This document shows positions 8,693-17,422 of a DNA stretch of 64,000 nucleotides, in pieces (within the stretch, counting starts at the first letter, position 1; the number at the start of each line of letters is the position of its first letter). This stretch comes from Bradyrhizobium sp. BR13661 (GTDB lineage: Bacteria; Pseudomonadota; Alphaproteobacteria; Rhizobiales; Xanthobacteraceae), in assembly GCF_029892425.1 (NCBI RefSeq), contig NZ_JARXWB010000011.1, forward strand, positions 124,001-188,000. Direction: 5' to 3'. Under the pieces are notes generated by a model. It was not told the DNA's origin, did no database searches, and was given only the letters and a program-made list of their open reading frames with translations. Made by a program: the position numbers and the translations under genes.

Positions 8693-9562
8693 TCACCGCT
8701 TCCGCAGCACCATGTCCTTTGCCGCGATCAGGCCGCCGCCGGCGATCAGGATCGCGGCAATGGCGATGTTGGCGCTGGCCTTTGCAAAGCCGGCGGCGAT
8801 GAGGAAGCCGGTCGAGAGCAGCGGCGTCGCGTAGGAGGCGGCGCCGAGAACGCGGATGTCGCCGCGCTTCATGCCGATGTCCCAGGCGTAGAAGGCCGCA
8901 CCGACCGGGCCGATGCCGAGCCCGATCACGGCAAGCCATTGCAACGCGGTCGCCGGCCACACGGTGGTTTCGAGCAGGCCATGCATCAGCGCAGCGAGCG
9001 CAGACGTGGCGAGGCAGAAGCCGGCAACCGCATCGGTCGGCACGGCCTTCAAGCGCCGCGACAGCACCGAATAGGTCGCCCAGACAAAGGCGGCGATGAA
9101 GGCCGCGATCAATCCCGGCACCGCGCCCGGTGCGAAGCCGGTGGTATTACCGGCGAACAGCAACACGGTGCCGACGAGACCGAGCACCGCGCCGACGATG
9201 TGATGCACGGCGAGCCGTTCGCCCGGCAGGAAGGACGAGAACAGCACGATCAGCAGCGGCCACATGTAATTGAGAAGACCGGCTTCGGCTGGCGGCGCAA
9301 AACGCAGCGCAAGGAAATACAGCGCGTGATAGCCGAACAAGCCGCCGACGCCGACGACCCACACGACCAGCGGCTGACGCAGGCTCTTCGCGGCATCGCT
9401 TCGGCCGATCCAGGTCAGCAGGCCGACGAGACCGCCGATCGCAAAGGTCATGGCGGCAAGCTGGAACGCCGGGATCTTTCCGGTTGCCACCGTCATCACT
9501 GACAACAGCGACCACATCAGGATCGCGGTCAATCCGATCAGTGTGGCGGTGCGCGGGGTCAT
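8693..9562 (-). CDS. DMT superfamily (EamA/YddG-like) exporter
   Basis: A 289-aa inner-membrane protein with about ten hydrophobic segments arranged as two EamA repeats. The first runs to about residue 135; the second begins at GAVPGLIAAFIAAFVWATYSVL. The motif ALRFAPPAEAGLLNYMWPLLIVLFS resembles the aromatic amino acid exporter YddG, hence the tentative subgroup. It ends 7 bases from the convergent flavin-reductase-like gene. The substrate is not decidable from sequence. Confidence 0.85.
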   Translation of the reverse strand: MTPRTATLIGLTAILMWSLLSVMTVATGKIPAFQLAAMTFAIGGLVGLLTWIGRSDAAKSLRQPLVVWVVGVGGLFGYHALYFLALRFAPPAEAGLLNYMWPLLIVLFSSFLPGERLAVHHIVGAVLGLVGTVLLFAGNTTGFAPGAVPGLIAAFIAAFVWATYSVLSRRLKAVPTDAVAGFCLATSALAALMHGLLETTVWPATALQWLAVIGLGIGPVGAAFYAWDIGMKRGDIRVLGAASYATPLLSTGFLIAAGFAKASANIAIAAILIAGGGLIAAKDMVLRKR

Positions 9563-9587
9563 GGATCACAAGGCTCTGAGGACGCTG

Positions 9588-9610
9588 ATGCCCGGCACGA
9601 GGCCGGGCAT
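9588..9610. terminator. Palindrome between the exporter gene and phaB
   Basis: A 9-bp perfect stem, ATGCCCGGC (9588-9596) and GCCGGGCAT (9602-9610), lies 54 bases downstream of phaB. A short T-rich tail is present only on the plus strand (TTTGCGTCTT), so for phaB it is a weak candidate and could be a short repeat instead. Confidence 0.4.
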
Positions 9611-9663
9611 TTGCGTCTTCACTATCGCCTTGTCGCGGCTGGCGCTACTGGCTTGAGGTCGTA

Positions 9664-10389
9664 TCAGGCCTGATATTGGCCGCCGTTGATGGTCATGGTC
9701 GATCCCGTGATGAAGCCGGCTTCGTCGGCTGCCAGGAACACGACCGCGCGCGCGATTTCCTCGGGCTCGCCGAGGCGAGCGACAGGAATCTGCGGGATCA
9801 CGTTCTTCTCCAGGACGTCCTTCGGCACCGCCTGCACCATTTCGGTGTTGATGTAGCCCGGGCAGATCGCGTTGACGGTGATGCCGCCCTTGGCGTTCTC
9901 GAGCGCGAGCGCCTTGGTGAAACCGATGTCGCCGGCCTTCGCTGCGGAATAGTTGACCTGGCCGAACTGCCCCTTCTGGCCGTTGATCGACGAGATCGAG
10001 ATGATGCGGCCGAATTTGCGCGCGCGCATGCCCTCGATCACCTGGCGCGTCATGTTGAACAACGAGCCGAGATTGGTGTTGATGACGGCGTTCCACTGCT
10101 CGAGCGTCATCTTGTGGAAGGCGGTGTCGCGGGTGATGCCGGCATTGTTGACGAGCACCTCGATCGGACCGAGCTCGGCCTCGACCTTCTTCACGCCGTC
10201 GGCGCAGGCATCGAAGCTGCTGACGTCCCATTTGTAGACAGCGATACCGGTCTCGGCCTTGAACTTCTCCGCCGCGGCATCATTGCCCGCATAACTCGCC
10301 GCAACCTTGTAGCCGGCCGCCTTCAGCGCCTTGCTGATCGCAGCTCCAATGCCCCGAGTACCACCCGTCACCAATGCAACTCGTGCCAT
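9664..10389 (-). CDS. phaB: Acetoacetyl-CoA reductase
   Basis: NADPH-dependent reductase that turns acetoacetyl-CoA into (R)-3-hydroxybutyryl-CoA, the second step of polyhydroxybutyrate synthesis. The 241-aa protein is a short-chain dehydrogenase: TGGTRGIGAAI (about residues 8-18) binds the cofactor, NNAG is present, and the catalytic Ser and YSAAK (Y near 150) are in SSINGQKGQFGQVNYSAAK. The FNMTRQVIEGM and INGGQYQA segments match PhaB rather than FabG. An AAGGGAAGGA precedes the start. phaA lies upstream on the same strand, with a terminator between them, so phaB probably has its own promoter. Confidence 0.95.
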   Translation of the reverse strand: MARVALVTGGTRGIGAAISKALKAAGYKVAASYAGNDAAAEKFKAETGIAVYKWDVSSFDACADGVKKVEAELGPIEVLVNNAGITRDTAFHKMTLEQWNAVINTNLGSLFNMTRQVIEGMRARKFGRIISISSINGQKGQFGQVNYSAAKAGDIGFTKALALENAKGGITVNAICPGYINTEMVQAVPKDVLEKNVIPQIPVARLGEPEEIARAVVFLAADEAGFITGSTMTINGGQYQA

Positions 10390-10482
10390 ATCGTATTCCT
10401 TCCCTTGGACTCATCGGACGTTTCTGAGTGATGGTTTTTTAACGGTGGATTATGCGGCTGGTTTGACGGACATCAAGAACAA

Positions 10483-10507
10483 AACGCCCGGCGTTGAGCC
10501 GGGCGTT
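10483..10507 (-). terminator. Intrinsic terminator after phaA
   Basis: A 10-bp perfect stem, AACGCCCGGC (10483-10492) and GCCGGGCGTT (10498-10507), with a GTTGA loop. On the minus strand it is followed by TTGTTCTT, a T-rich tail, so it should stop transcripts arriving from phaA before they reach phaB. Confidence 0.8.
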
Positions 10508-10637
10508 TGTATTTAGTCGAGGCTTGCGCGGTTGCGAAGAATATTTGATTTGCAACCGCTGCCTTTTTAATCGCGTGCAACGCACTCACTGATGTGTGCG
10601 GTGCACGCACAAAGTCCAAGTCAGTCGAGCGTCACCG

Positions 10638-11816
10638 TCAGTCGCGCGCCAGACACATCGCGATACCCATGCCGCCGCCGATGCACAGCGTCGCAAGGCC
10701 CTTCTTCGAATCACGCTTCTGCATTTCGTGCAGCAGCGTCACCAGCACACGCGCACCGGACGCACCGACCGGATGACCGATCGCGATCGCGCCGCCATTG
10801 ACGTTGACCTTGGACGTATCCCAGCCAAGATCCTTGTTGACGGCGCAGGCCTGCGCCGCAAAAGCTTCGTTGGCCTCGATCAGGTCGAGATCGCCGACGC
10901 TCCAGCCGGCCTTCTTCAGCGCGGCGCGCGAGGCCGGGATCGGGCCCGAGCCCATGATCTTCGGATCGACGCCCGCCTGCGCCCAGGACACGATTCGCGC
11001 GAGCGGCTTCTTGCCTTCCTTGGCGGCTTGCTTGGCGGTCATCAGAACCACGGCGGCAGCGCCGTCATTGATGCCGGAGGCCGAGCCTGCGGTGACCGTG
11101 CCGTCCTTCTCGAAGGCAGGCTTGAGCTTGGCCATCGCGTCGAGCGTCGCACCGTGACGCGGATATTCGTCGGCGCTGACGACCACGTCGCCCTTGCGGG
11201 TCTTGATGGTGACGGGGACGATCTCGTCGTTGAACTTGCCGGCCTTCTGCGCGGCCTCGGCCTTCTGCTGCGAGTGGACAGCGAACTCGTCCTGCTGGGC
11301 GCGGGTGATCTGCCACTGCTTTGCGACGTTCTCGGCGGTATTGCCCATGTGGTAGCCGTTGAAGGCATCCCACAGGCCGTCCTTGATCATGGTGTCGATG
11401 AACTCGACCGCGCCCATCTTGACGCCGCCACGCAGGTACTGGGCGTGCGGAGCCATGCTCATCGATTCCTGGCCGCCGGCGACGACGATCTCGGAATCGC
11501 CGTTGAGCAGCGCCTGATAGCCGAGCGCCACGGTACGCAGGCCCGAGCCGCAAAGCTGGTTGACGCCCCAGGCCGGGCTCTCCACGGGAATGCCGGCCAT
11601 GATCGAAGCCTGGCGGGCGGGATTCTGGCCCTGAGCCGCGGTCAGGATCTGACCCATGATGACTTCCGAGACCCGGCCGGGCTCGATGCCACCGCGCTCC
11701 AGCGCGGCCTTGATGGCGACGGCGCCGAGGTCGTGAGCGGGAAGGGTCGCGAAGGCTCCGTTGAAGCTTCCGACCGGGGTGCGGGCGGCGCTGACGATGA
11801 CGACATCGTCTGACAT
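10638..11816 (-). CDS. phaA: Acetyl-CoA C-acetyltransferase (beta-ketothiolase)
   Basis: Condenses two acetyl-CoA to acetoacetyl-CoA, the first step of polyhydroxybutyrate synthesis. The 392-aa thiolase carries the nucleophilic Cys in NQLCGSGLRTVALG (near residue 88), the His of NEAFAAQACAVN and GGAIAIGHPVGASGARV, and the second Cys in ATLCIGGGMGIAM. Two in-frame ATGs lie 6 bases apart (11822 and 11816). AGGAG abuts the first and is 6 bases from the second, so the start is MSDDVVIVSAART at 11816. It is divergent from phaR, which is the likely regulator, with a TGC-rich region between. Confidence 0.96.
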   Translation of the reverse strand: MSDDVVIVSAARTPVGSFNGAFATLPAHDLGAVAIKAALERGGIEPGRVSEVIMGQILTAAQGQNPARQASIMAGIPVESPAWGVNQLCGSGLRTVALGYQALLNGDSEIVVAGGQESMSMAPHAQYLRGGVKMGAVEFIDTMIKDGLWDAFNGYHMGNTAENVAKQWQITRAQQDEFAVHSQQKAEAAQKAGKFNDEIVPVTIKTRKGDVVVSADEYPRHGATLDAMAKLKPAFEKDGTVTAGSASGINDGAAAVVLMTAKQAAKEGKKPLARIVSWAQAGVDPKIMGSGPIPASRAALKKAGWSVGDLDLIEANEAFAAQACAVNKDLGWDTSKVNVNGGAIAIGHPVGASGARVLVTLLHEMQKRDSKKGLATLCIGGGMGIAMCLARD

Positions 11817-11919
11817 GGGCATCTCCTGGGGCTTGAGGTTCTAAGAGGGGGCGGGCGGGCGCAGGAAAGGGCCCGTCAGTCTCGTCCGGCATCCTGTTAA
11901 CGTCGTTGAGGCATGTCAA

Positions 11920-12043
11920 TGCCGCACCGCATTCAAAATAGCGTTCCTGGCGCTTTCGCAAGCAAGTTTTTGCTGTGCAATTAACCGTGCCGCACAAAAC
12001 GGTAGCGTGCCCCCGTTGAAAATGCTTACTTTGTTGCGTTGCG
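11920..12043. promoter_or_regulatory. TGC-rich stretch between phaA and phaR, possible PhaR sites
   Basis: The divergent intergenic region has a cluster of TGC/GCA motifs: ATGCCGCACCGCAT near 11928, TTTGCTGTGCAA (11969-11980), GTGCCGCAC (11988-11996) and TTGTTGCGTTGCG (12031-12043). PhaR repressors of related bacteria bind TGC-containing dyads and regulate their own gene and PHB genes. That these are operators here is inference. Confidence 0.35.
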
Positions 12044-12108
12044 TACTCTTCCCGCCCTGCGGCATAGCCCGCCGGGCTCCCGTTCTCAGCGTTTGCAAGT
12101 GAGAGCCC

Positions 12109-12705
12109 ATGGCGAAATCAGACCAACCCACCACGATCAAGAAATACGCGAACCGCCGGCTCTACAACACCGGAACGAGCACCTATGTCACGCTGGAAGA
12201 CCTCGCCGCCATGGTCAAGGATGGCGAAGACTTCCTGGTCTACGACGCCAAGACCGGCGACGACATCACCCGCTCCGTGCTCGCCCAGATCATCTTCGAG
12301 CAGGAGAACAAGGCCGGCCAGAATCTGCTGCCCACCACCTTCCTGCGCCAGCTGATCCGCTTCTACGGCGACAGCATGCAGATGGTGGTGCCGAAATATC
12401 TGGAGCAGTCGATCGCGACGCTGACCCAGGAGCAGGAGAAGTTCCGCAAGCAAATCGCCAATACGCTCTCCGGCACGCCCTTCGCGCCGCTGGAAGAGCA
12501 GGTCCGCCGCAACATGGAGCTGTTCCAGCAGACCTTCTCGATGTTCAAGCCGTTTGCGCCCACCGCTGGCCGCCCGGCGGCCACCACGGAGCCGGAGCCC
12601 GATGCCAACGCCCCGGCGGCGACGGACAGCAACATCGAAGACCTGCGCCAGCAGATGAAGGACATGCAGGAGCGCCTCGAGCGCATGTCGAAGAAGGACG
12701 AGTAG
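12109..12705 (+). CDS. phaR: PhaR, polyhydroxyalkanoate synthesis repressor
   Basis: A 198-aa regulator that binds both DNA and PHB granules and represses phasin and PHB genes until polymer accumulates. The N-terminal domain is unmistakable: IKKYANRRLYNTGTSTYVTLEDLA (about residues 10-33), followed by the PHB accumulation domain with LAQIIFEQENKAGQNLLP and LRQLIRFYGDSMQ. The C-terminal third is Ala/Pro-rich and ends in a charged coiled-coil-like helix (EDLRQQMKDMQERLERMSKK). It is transcribed away from phaA. Confidence 0.96.
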   Translation: MAKSDQPTTIKKYANRRLYNTGTSTYVTLEDLAAMVKDGEDFLVYDAKTGDDITRSVLAQIIFEQENKAGQNLLPTTFLRQLIRFYGDSMQMVVPKYLEQSIATLTQEQEKFRKQIANTLSGTPFAPLEEQVRRNMELFQQTFSMFKPFAPTAGRPAATTEPEPDANAPAATDSNIEDLRQQMKDMQERLERMSKKDE

Positions 12706-12769
12706 GTCCTTCCGAAGATCGCGGCATCGCCATTTCGGCGCAGCCCTCCCGGCCAAGGCCGAAGCCGTG

Positions 12770-13390
12770 ATGTCTGATCGCGCTACACACTGGCAAAATG
12801 TCTACGCCACCAAGGGCGAGGCCGAGGTCAGCTGGTTTCAGGACAGCCCGGCGACCTCGCTCGCGATGATTCGCGCGGCCAATCCGGATCATCACGCAGC
12901 CATTATTGACATTGGCGGCGGTGCGTCGCGGCTGGTCGATGCACTGCTCCAGGACGGATACCGGCATCTCACCGTCCTGGACCTCTCCGCCAACGCACTC
13001 GCGGCGACGAAGAGGCGGATCGGAGCGGCTGCGTCCACCGTCGACTGGATCGTCGCCGACGCCACCACGTGGGAGCCAGCAGAGAGCTACGATGTCTGGC
13101 ACGATCGCGCGGCGTTTCACTTCCTGACGGATCCGCGCGACAGGGCGGCCTACGTCGAACGCCTGCGGTCGGCGGTTGCGCCGGGCGGGCACGTGATCAT
13201 CGCGACGTTCGCGCCTGACGGTCCGGAGAAATGCAGCGGCCTTCCGGTGCAACGGCACGACAGCGCGAGCCTTGCAGCGGAGCTCGGGCCTGAATTCGAA
13301 CTGGTCGAGACGCGGAGCGAGGTCCACCACACGCCCTGGCATTCGACGCAGGCGTTTCAGTTCAGCCGGTTTCGGCGGCACTCGCAATGA
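12770..13390 (+). CDS. Class I SAM-dependent methyltransferase
   Basis: A 206-aa protein beginning SDRATHWQNVYATKGEAEVSWFQ, followed by the SAM motif IIDIGGGASRLVDALL (about residues 45-60), LTVLDLSANAL, and the motif around DVWHDRAAFHFL. The N-terminal HWQNVYATK-EVSWFQ signature is shared with methyltransferases sometimes annotated as thiopurine- or tellurite-type; the substrate is unknown. A GTG precedes the ATG directly, so either could initiate. It follows phaR by 64 bases and may be read with it, although no functional link is evident. Confidence 0.85.
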   Translation: MSDRATHWQNVYATKGEAEVSWFQDSPATSLAMIRAANPDHHAAIIDIGGGASRLVDALLQDGYRHLTVLDLSANALAATKRRIGAAASTVDWIVADATTWEPAESYDVWHDRAAFHFLTDPRDRAAYVERLRSAVAPGGHVIIATFAPDGPEKCSGLPVQRHDSASLAAELGPEFELVETRSEVHHTPWHSTQAFQFSRFRRHSQ

Positions 13391-13406
13391 CGGAGTGTGC
13401 GGCGGC

Positions 13407-14294
13407 CTACGCCGCCAGCTTCACCGCATGCGCAAAGTCCCAATAAAGCTTGCGCGCTTTCGTGTAGAGCGGGCCCGGCTTCAGCTCGCGCTGGTCGATG
13501 CGGATCACAGGCGCGACCTTGGCGAAATTGCCCGTTGAGAAGATCTCGTCGGCGGCGAGGAAATCCTGATAGCGCAGCGTCTTCTCGACCACGGTGACGC
13601 CGTCGGCGCGAAGCAGGCTAATGACGCGCTGGCGCGTGATGCCGTTGAGGAAGGTCCCGTTCGGCACCGGCGTGAAGACGACGCCGTCTTTGGCCATGAA
13701 CACGTTGGAATTGCCGAACTCGGCAACATTGCCGAGCATGTCGAGCATCAGCGCGCTCTGGAAGCCGCGCGAGGCCGCTTCCGCGAGCGCGCGCGAATTG
13801 TTCGGATAGAGACAGGCGGCCTTGGCCTCGACCGGCGCGCATTCCGCGGTCGGCCTGCGGAACGGCGACAGCGTGATGGCGTTGCCTGTTGGCTTCGGCA
13901 TCGGCGCTTCGTAGATGCACAGGCACCAATCGGTGGTTTCGGGGTCGAACAGCACGCCGCCGCCGGCACCGTTCTGCGCCCAATACATCGGGCGGATATA
14001 GAGTTCCGCATTCGGCGCGAAACGCGCAATGCCTTCCTTGACGAGCGTCATCCAGGTTCCGGCATCGACCACCGGCTTCAGGCCGAAATTGATCGCGGAT
14101 TGATTCGCGCGGGCGACGTGGCGGTCGAGATCGGGCGCGACGCCTTCGAATGCGCGCGCACCGTCGAACACCACCGAGCCGAGCCAGGCCGCATGCGTGC
14201 GCGGTCCCATGATCGGCACGTTACCGTCGTGCCATTTGCCCTCGAAGAAGGTCCAACTGGGCGAATAGTCGATCGGCTTCTTGATCTCGGCCAT
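13407..14294 (-). CDS. ilvE: Branched-chain amino acid aminotransferase
   Basis: PLP-dependent class IV aminotransferase for valine, leucine and isoleucine. From the ATG at 14292-14294 it is 295 aa. The frame stays open to 14369, but AGGGG stands 9 bases before this ATG. FFEGKWHDGN, VFDGARAFEG, YIRPMYWAQNG and GNVAEFGNSNVFM (class IV signature, including the Glu that binds the PLP pyridine nitrogen) are visible; NGITRQRV follows. The lysine that binds PLP is expected in the central barrel (VEAKAACLYPNN region). Single gene, convergent with the preceding methyltransferase. Confidence 0.92.
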   Translation of the reverse strand: MAEIKKPIDYSPSWTFFEGKWHDGNVPIMGPRTHAAWLGSVVFDGARAFEGVAPDLDRHVARANQSAINFGLKPVVDAGTWMTLVKEGIARFAPNAELYIRPMYWAQNGAGGGVLFDPETTDWCLCIYEAPMPKPTGNAITLSPFRRPTAECAPVEAKAACLYPNNSRALAEAASRGFQSALMLDMLGNVAEFGNSNVFMAKDGVVFTPVPNGTFLNGITRQRVISLLRADGVTVVEKTLRYQDFLAADEIFSTGNFAKVAPVIRIDQRELKPGPLYTKARKLYWDFAHAVKLAA

Positions 14295-14440
14295 GTGAGG
14301 CTTCCCCTCGAAAAATATCCGGGCACTATTGTCCCAATTTCTAAACGATTTGCTGCGGCAAAGCACCAACCCTCCTCATCCGAGGTAAGACAACGCCGTG
14401 CCAAAACCAGCTATAGTGTCGGCACGCCACGGAGTTTCAC

Positions 14441-15376
14441 ATGCCGCTCGATCCCCTCGCAAAGCGCCTGTTGACCATGATGGCTGCGGCTGCGCCGCAG
14501 GCGCGGAGCCGGCCGAGCGTCGAGGCACGACGGCAATCGCTGGCGAAGCTGATGCAATTCGCGCGCGCCGAGGCGCCCGGCGTAACGGCCTCCGACGGCA
14601 CGCTACCCGGCCCCGGCGGAGGGCTGTCCTATCGCCTCTATTCGCCCGCATCGGCCACCGAGCACGCGCCGGGCTTCGTCTTCTTTCACGGCGGCGGGCT
14701 CGTGGCCGGAAGCATTGCGACCCATGACCGCATTGCCGCTGCGCTCGCGCATGCGACCGGCTGCCGTCTCGTCTCGATCGACTACCGGCTCGCTCCCGAG
14801 CACAAATATCCTGCCGCCGTCGACGACGCGATCGCAGCCACCGAATGGGTCGCGCGCGAAGCATCGTCACTCGGCATCGACGTCGAGCGTCTGGTGGTCG
14901 GCGGCGATTCCGCCGGCGCCACATTGGCGGCGATCGTGTGCCAGGAGGCCACGCAGAGCGCAGGTCTCTCCATTGTCGCACAATGCCTGATCTGCCCGGT
15001 GCTGGATTTCGAGGAAACTTCGCCTTCACGCGAGGCCTTCGCAGAGGGACACCTGATCGACCGCGGCACCATCGAGGCTGATCTCGCAGACTATTTGCCC
15101 CAGGGGCTGGATGCCGCGGATCCCCGCATCTCGCCGCTGCGCGCGACGCGGCTCTCAGGCCTGCCAACCGCGATCATCCATACCGCCGAGTTCGACCCGA
15201 TGCGCGACGAAGGCAATGCCTATGCACGCAAGCTGCTCGCCGCGGGCGTCGCGGTCGAGCACGTCTGCCACGACGGCATGGTTCACAATTTCCACGCTAT
15301 GGGCGCGATCCTGCCGCAGGCACAGCTTGTGCTGTCGCAGATCGGCGAACAGGTGCGGCGAGCGGTCAAGAAATAA
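14441..15376 (+). CDS. Alpha/beta hydrolase, HSL-type esterase
   Basis: A 311-aa cytoplasmic esterase of the hormone-sensitive-lipase family. It has the oxyanion-hole motif FFHGGGLVAGS (about residues 80-90), the nucleophile in GGDSAGATLA (Ser near 156), the acidic residue in TAEFDPMRDEG and the His in DGMVHNFHAMG. DYRLAPEHKYPAAVDD matches the family too. Such enzymes hydrolyse short-chain acyl esters; the natural substrate is unknown. No signal peptide is seen. It is divergent from ilvE. Confidence 0.9.
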   Translation: MPLDPLAKRLLTMMAAAAPQARSRPSVEARRQSLAKLMQFARAEAPGVTASDGTLPGPGGGLSYRLYSPASATEHAPGFVFFHGGGLVAGSIATHDRIAAALAHATGCRLVSIDYRLAPEHKYPAAVDDAIAATEWVAREASSLGIDVERLVVGGDSAGATLAAIVCQEATQSAGLSIVAQCLICPVLDFEETSPSREAFAEGHLIDRGTIEADLADYLPQGLDAADPRISPLRATRLSGLPTAIIHTAEFDPMRDEGNAYARKLLAAGVAVEHVCHDGMVHNFHAMGAILPQAQLVLSQIGEQVRRAVKK

Positions 15377-15385
15377 GAGCGCAGA

Positions 15386-15634
15386 TCAAGCTCGCGCGTC
15401 GAGCACGGCCCTGGCCGCCACGATATAATCGGGCCAATGCGCATCCGCATAAATTTCGGCCTGCTGCGCACAGGTGAGGTCGGGCGCATGCGCGGCCGCG
15501 ATCATCCGCGCAAAGCGCTCTTCGGCGACCGTGGTGCCATCGGGAGCGGGCGTCGGGACAGCGGTGGCCGCGGCAGTCGGGGCCACAGCGAGTCCAGCCA
15601 GTCCGGCGAGGAGGATGCGGCGTGACGTGATCAT
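15386..15634 (-). CDS. Small exported protein of unknown function
   Basis: An 82-aa protein beginning with a signal-like segment, SRRILLAGLAGLAVAPTAAA. The double Arg followed by a hydrophobic run is reminiscent of a Tat signal but lacks the full consensus. The mature part, about 55 residues, has one Cys (LTCAQQAEIYADAHWPDYI). AAGGA lies 9 bases before the ATG. I do not recognise a family. It converges on the esterase gene, ending 9 bases from its stop. Confidence 0.65.
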   Translation of the reverse strand: MITSRRILLAGLAGLAVAPTAAATAVPTPAPDGTTVAEERFARMIAAAHAPDLTCAQQAEIYADAHWPDYIVAARAVLDARA

Positions 15635-15809
15635 GACTGTCGTCCTTCCATTGTCAGGCCTGCACTCTGGCCGGCGAGTGTGTCAGTGCTACCACGGCAA
15701 GGTAACCGGACACTTCCGCGTCGTCCATCGCTTGCGGATAGCGCTTGACCACGGGAACGATCACGTTCCATCTAACAACGGCTCCGCCATCAACGCGTCG
15801 GATTGTCAC

Positions 15810-16715
15810 GTGTCCCATCGCAGCCAATCGTCCCGCTCAGCCTTGCGCGCTGTCGCGAAGGGATTGCTTTGCCTGACGATGTCGGCGGGTGCGGCCTTCG
15901 CCGCCGACGACGAGGAAGGCGCACCAGCAAAGCCTGATGTCCCGAACATCTATCTCGATCTTCGCACGACCTACGCGACGATTCCCGCAGGCACGCTCGG
16001 GCTCGGCTTTGGCGGTACGTCACTATCAGCCGCGTTCGAAGCGCTTGCGACGCGACGTGGCGTGACGTTGCCGAACGGCTTGCCGACCGCGAAATCGATT
16101 GCCGTCGACCTGCCGCTGACCGTCGACGTCAGCGATCGCGTGTCGCTCTATGGCGGCGTGTCAGGCTCGACGACGGATGTCGGCGGCGGCTGGTCGTCCT
16201 TCGACATCACCAGCTGGAACATCGGCGTGCAGGCGGACCTCTACCAGCAGAATGGCGGCAGGATTCCGACCATCACGCTGCAATCGACCTTGACCCAATC
16301 GGTGCCGAACGAACAGGGTATGACGACTTCGTTCAACCACGTCCTGGAGTTCGACTACGCGCTGGACGAGGACGAGACGCGCGGCTGGCTTGTCGGCGTG
16401 CAATACACTCACACCGACATCGCCAGCCAGCTCGCCCGGATCAAGCCGAACACGATCCTCTACGCCGGCGGCTATTACCAATGGCCGAGCAACTGGAAGT
16501 TCACGGGACGCCTGGGCGCACAGTCGTTCGGCGGCGCGCAGATCGCGGGCCGGACGCTCGCGGACTCCTTCACCCAGCCGATCCTGCGCCTCGACCTCGA
16601 CCGCATGGACGACAACGACAACCGCCTGTTCGGCGTCACCGCGCAGATCGCGTGGATGCCGAAGCCGTCATATCAGGTGACGCTGCGCACGCCGCTCTAC
16701 GCCGTGCGCAACTAG
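15810..16715 (+). CDS. Exported protein, probable outer-membrane beta-barrel
   Basis: From the GTG at 15810 the product is 301 aa with a signal peptide (hydrophobic core GLLCLTMSAGAAFA, then ADDEEG). The mature part is rich in alternating polar/aromatic strands: VSLYGGVSGSTTDVGGGW, SWNIGVQADLYQQ, GWLVGVQYTHTD, ILYAGGYYQWPSNWKFTGRLG, and it ends YAVRN after LRTPLY. This pattern suggests an outer-membrane or periplasmic beta-barrel, but no known porin motif is recognised. The start is uncertain: the frame is open from 15474, and the GTG is the best site just before the signal peptide. Confidence 0.75.
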   Translation: MSHRSQSSRSALRAVAKGLLCLTMSAGAAFAADDEEGAPAKPDVPNIYLDLRTTYATIPAGTLGLGFGGTSLSAAFEALATRRGVTLPNGLPTAKSIAVDLPLTVDVSDRVSLYGGVSGSTTDVGGGWSSFDITSWNIGVQADLYQQNGGRIPTITLQSTLTQSVPNEQGMTTSFNHVLEFDYALDEDETRGWLVGVQYTHTDIASQLARIKPNTILYAGGYYQWPSNWKFTGRLGAQSFGGAQIAGRTLADSFTQPILRLDLDRMDDNDNRLFGVTAQIAWMPKPSYQVTLRTPLYAVRN

Positions 16716-16721
16716 CAGCTT

Positions 16722-17282
16722 CTACTCCGGCACCGGCACGTCGAACGTGTTGAGCGTGACCGAGACCATGCAGTAAACGCCGACGAGATAGGACAGCTCG
16801 GCCGCGCCATGCTCGCCGAATTCCTTGACCGCAGCCCGATAGGTCAGCTCGGGCAGCACGCCGCCGCTCACAAGTGCAGACGCCATGTCGTAGGCAACTG
16901 CTTCCTGTTTTGTGAGATCGACGGGCCGTTGCCCGGCGACAATGGTCGCGAGCTTCTCGTCGGAGAGGCCGCGCTGCTCGGCGACCAGCACATGGGCATA
17001 GAGCTCGTAGCCGGAGCGGAAATGCGAACCGGTGACGAGGATCGCGACCTCGCGCACCGGTGCCGGCAACAACGGGTTCGACGCGATCGCCTTGACCAGC
17101 TCCCACACCGGCTTGCCGAAGCGCGGTTCACGGATCCAGGGATTCCAGGGGCCGAGCAGCGCGCCGTCGTCGCGCATGTTCACGAAGCCCTTGAAGTGGT
17201 CCTTGATGCCGGCCTGCATGTCGGCATAGAGCGGCTTCTGTTCGTCGCTGAGCTCTTTCGGATCGAGAATGGGAAGGCGCAC
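16722..17282 (-). CDS. Carboxymuconolactone decarboxylase family protein
   Basis: A 186-aa all-helical protein of the CMD/AhpD superfamily: RFGKPVWELVKAIASNPLLPAPVREVAILVTGSHFRSGYELYAH (residues about 53-98) is the family core. The CxxC redox pair of AhpD is absent, so it is unlikely to be a peroxidase partner. A true decarboxylase would normally sit with pca genes, which are not here. GTG start with GAGGAGA 8 bases upstream. Its role is unassigned. Confidence 0.85.
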   Translation of the reverse strand: MRLPILDPKELSDEQKPLYADMQAGIKDHFKGFVNMRDDGALLGPWNPWIREPRFGKPVWELVKAIASNPLLPAPVREVAILVTGSHFRSGYELYAHVLVAEQRGLSDEKLATIVAGQRPVDLTKQEAVAYDMASALVSGGVLPELTYRAAVKEFGEHGAAELSYLVGVYCMVSVTLNTFDVPVPE

Positions 17283-17422
17283 GGCAGGGTCTCCTCATTG
17301 AGAAGAGATGACCGTCACCCGCGTACACGCGCAAGGCAAGTGAAGTTGCCGTGACGATCGTGCAATTTCGCAAGTGGCGGAACGAGTTCTTATAGTTCAA
17401 AGGCTCTAGAAAACGCTGTGGA

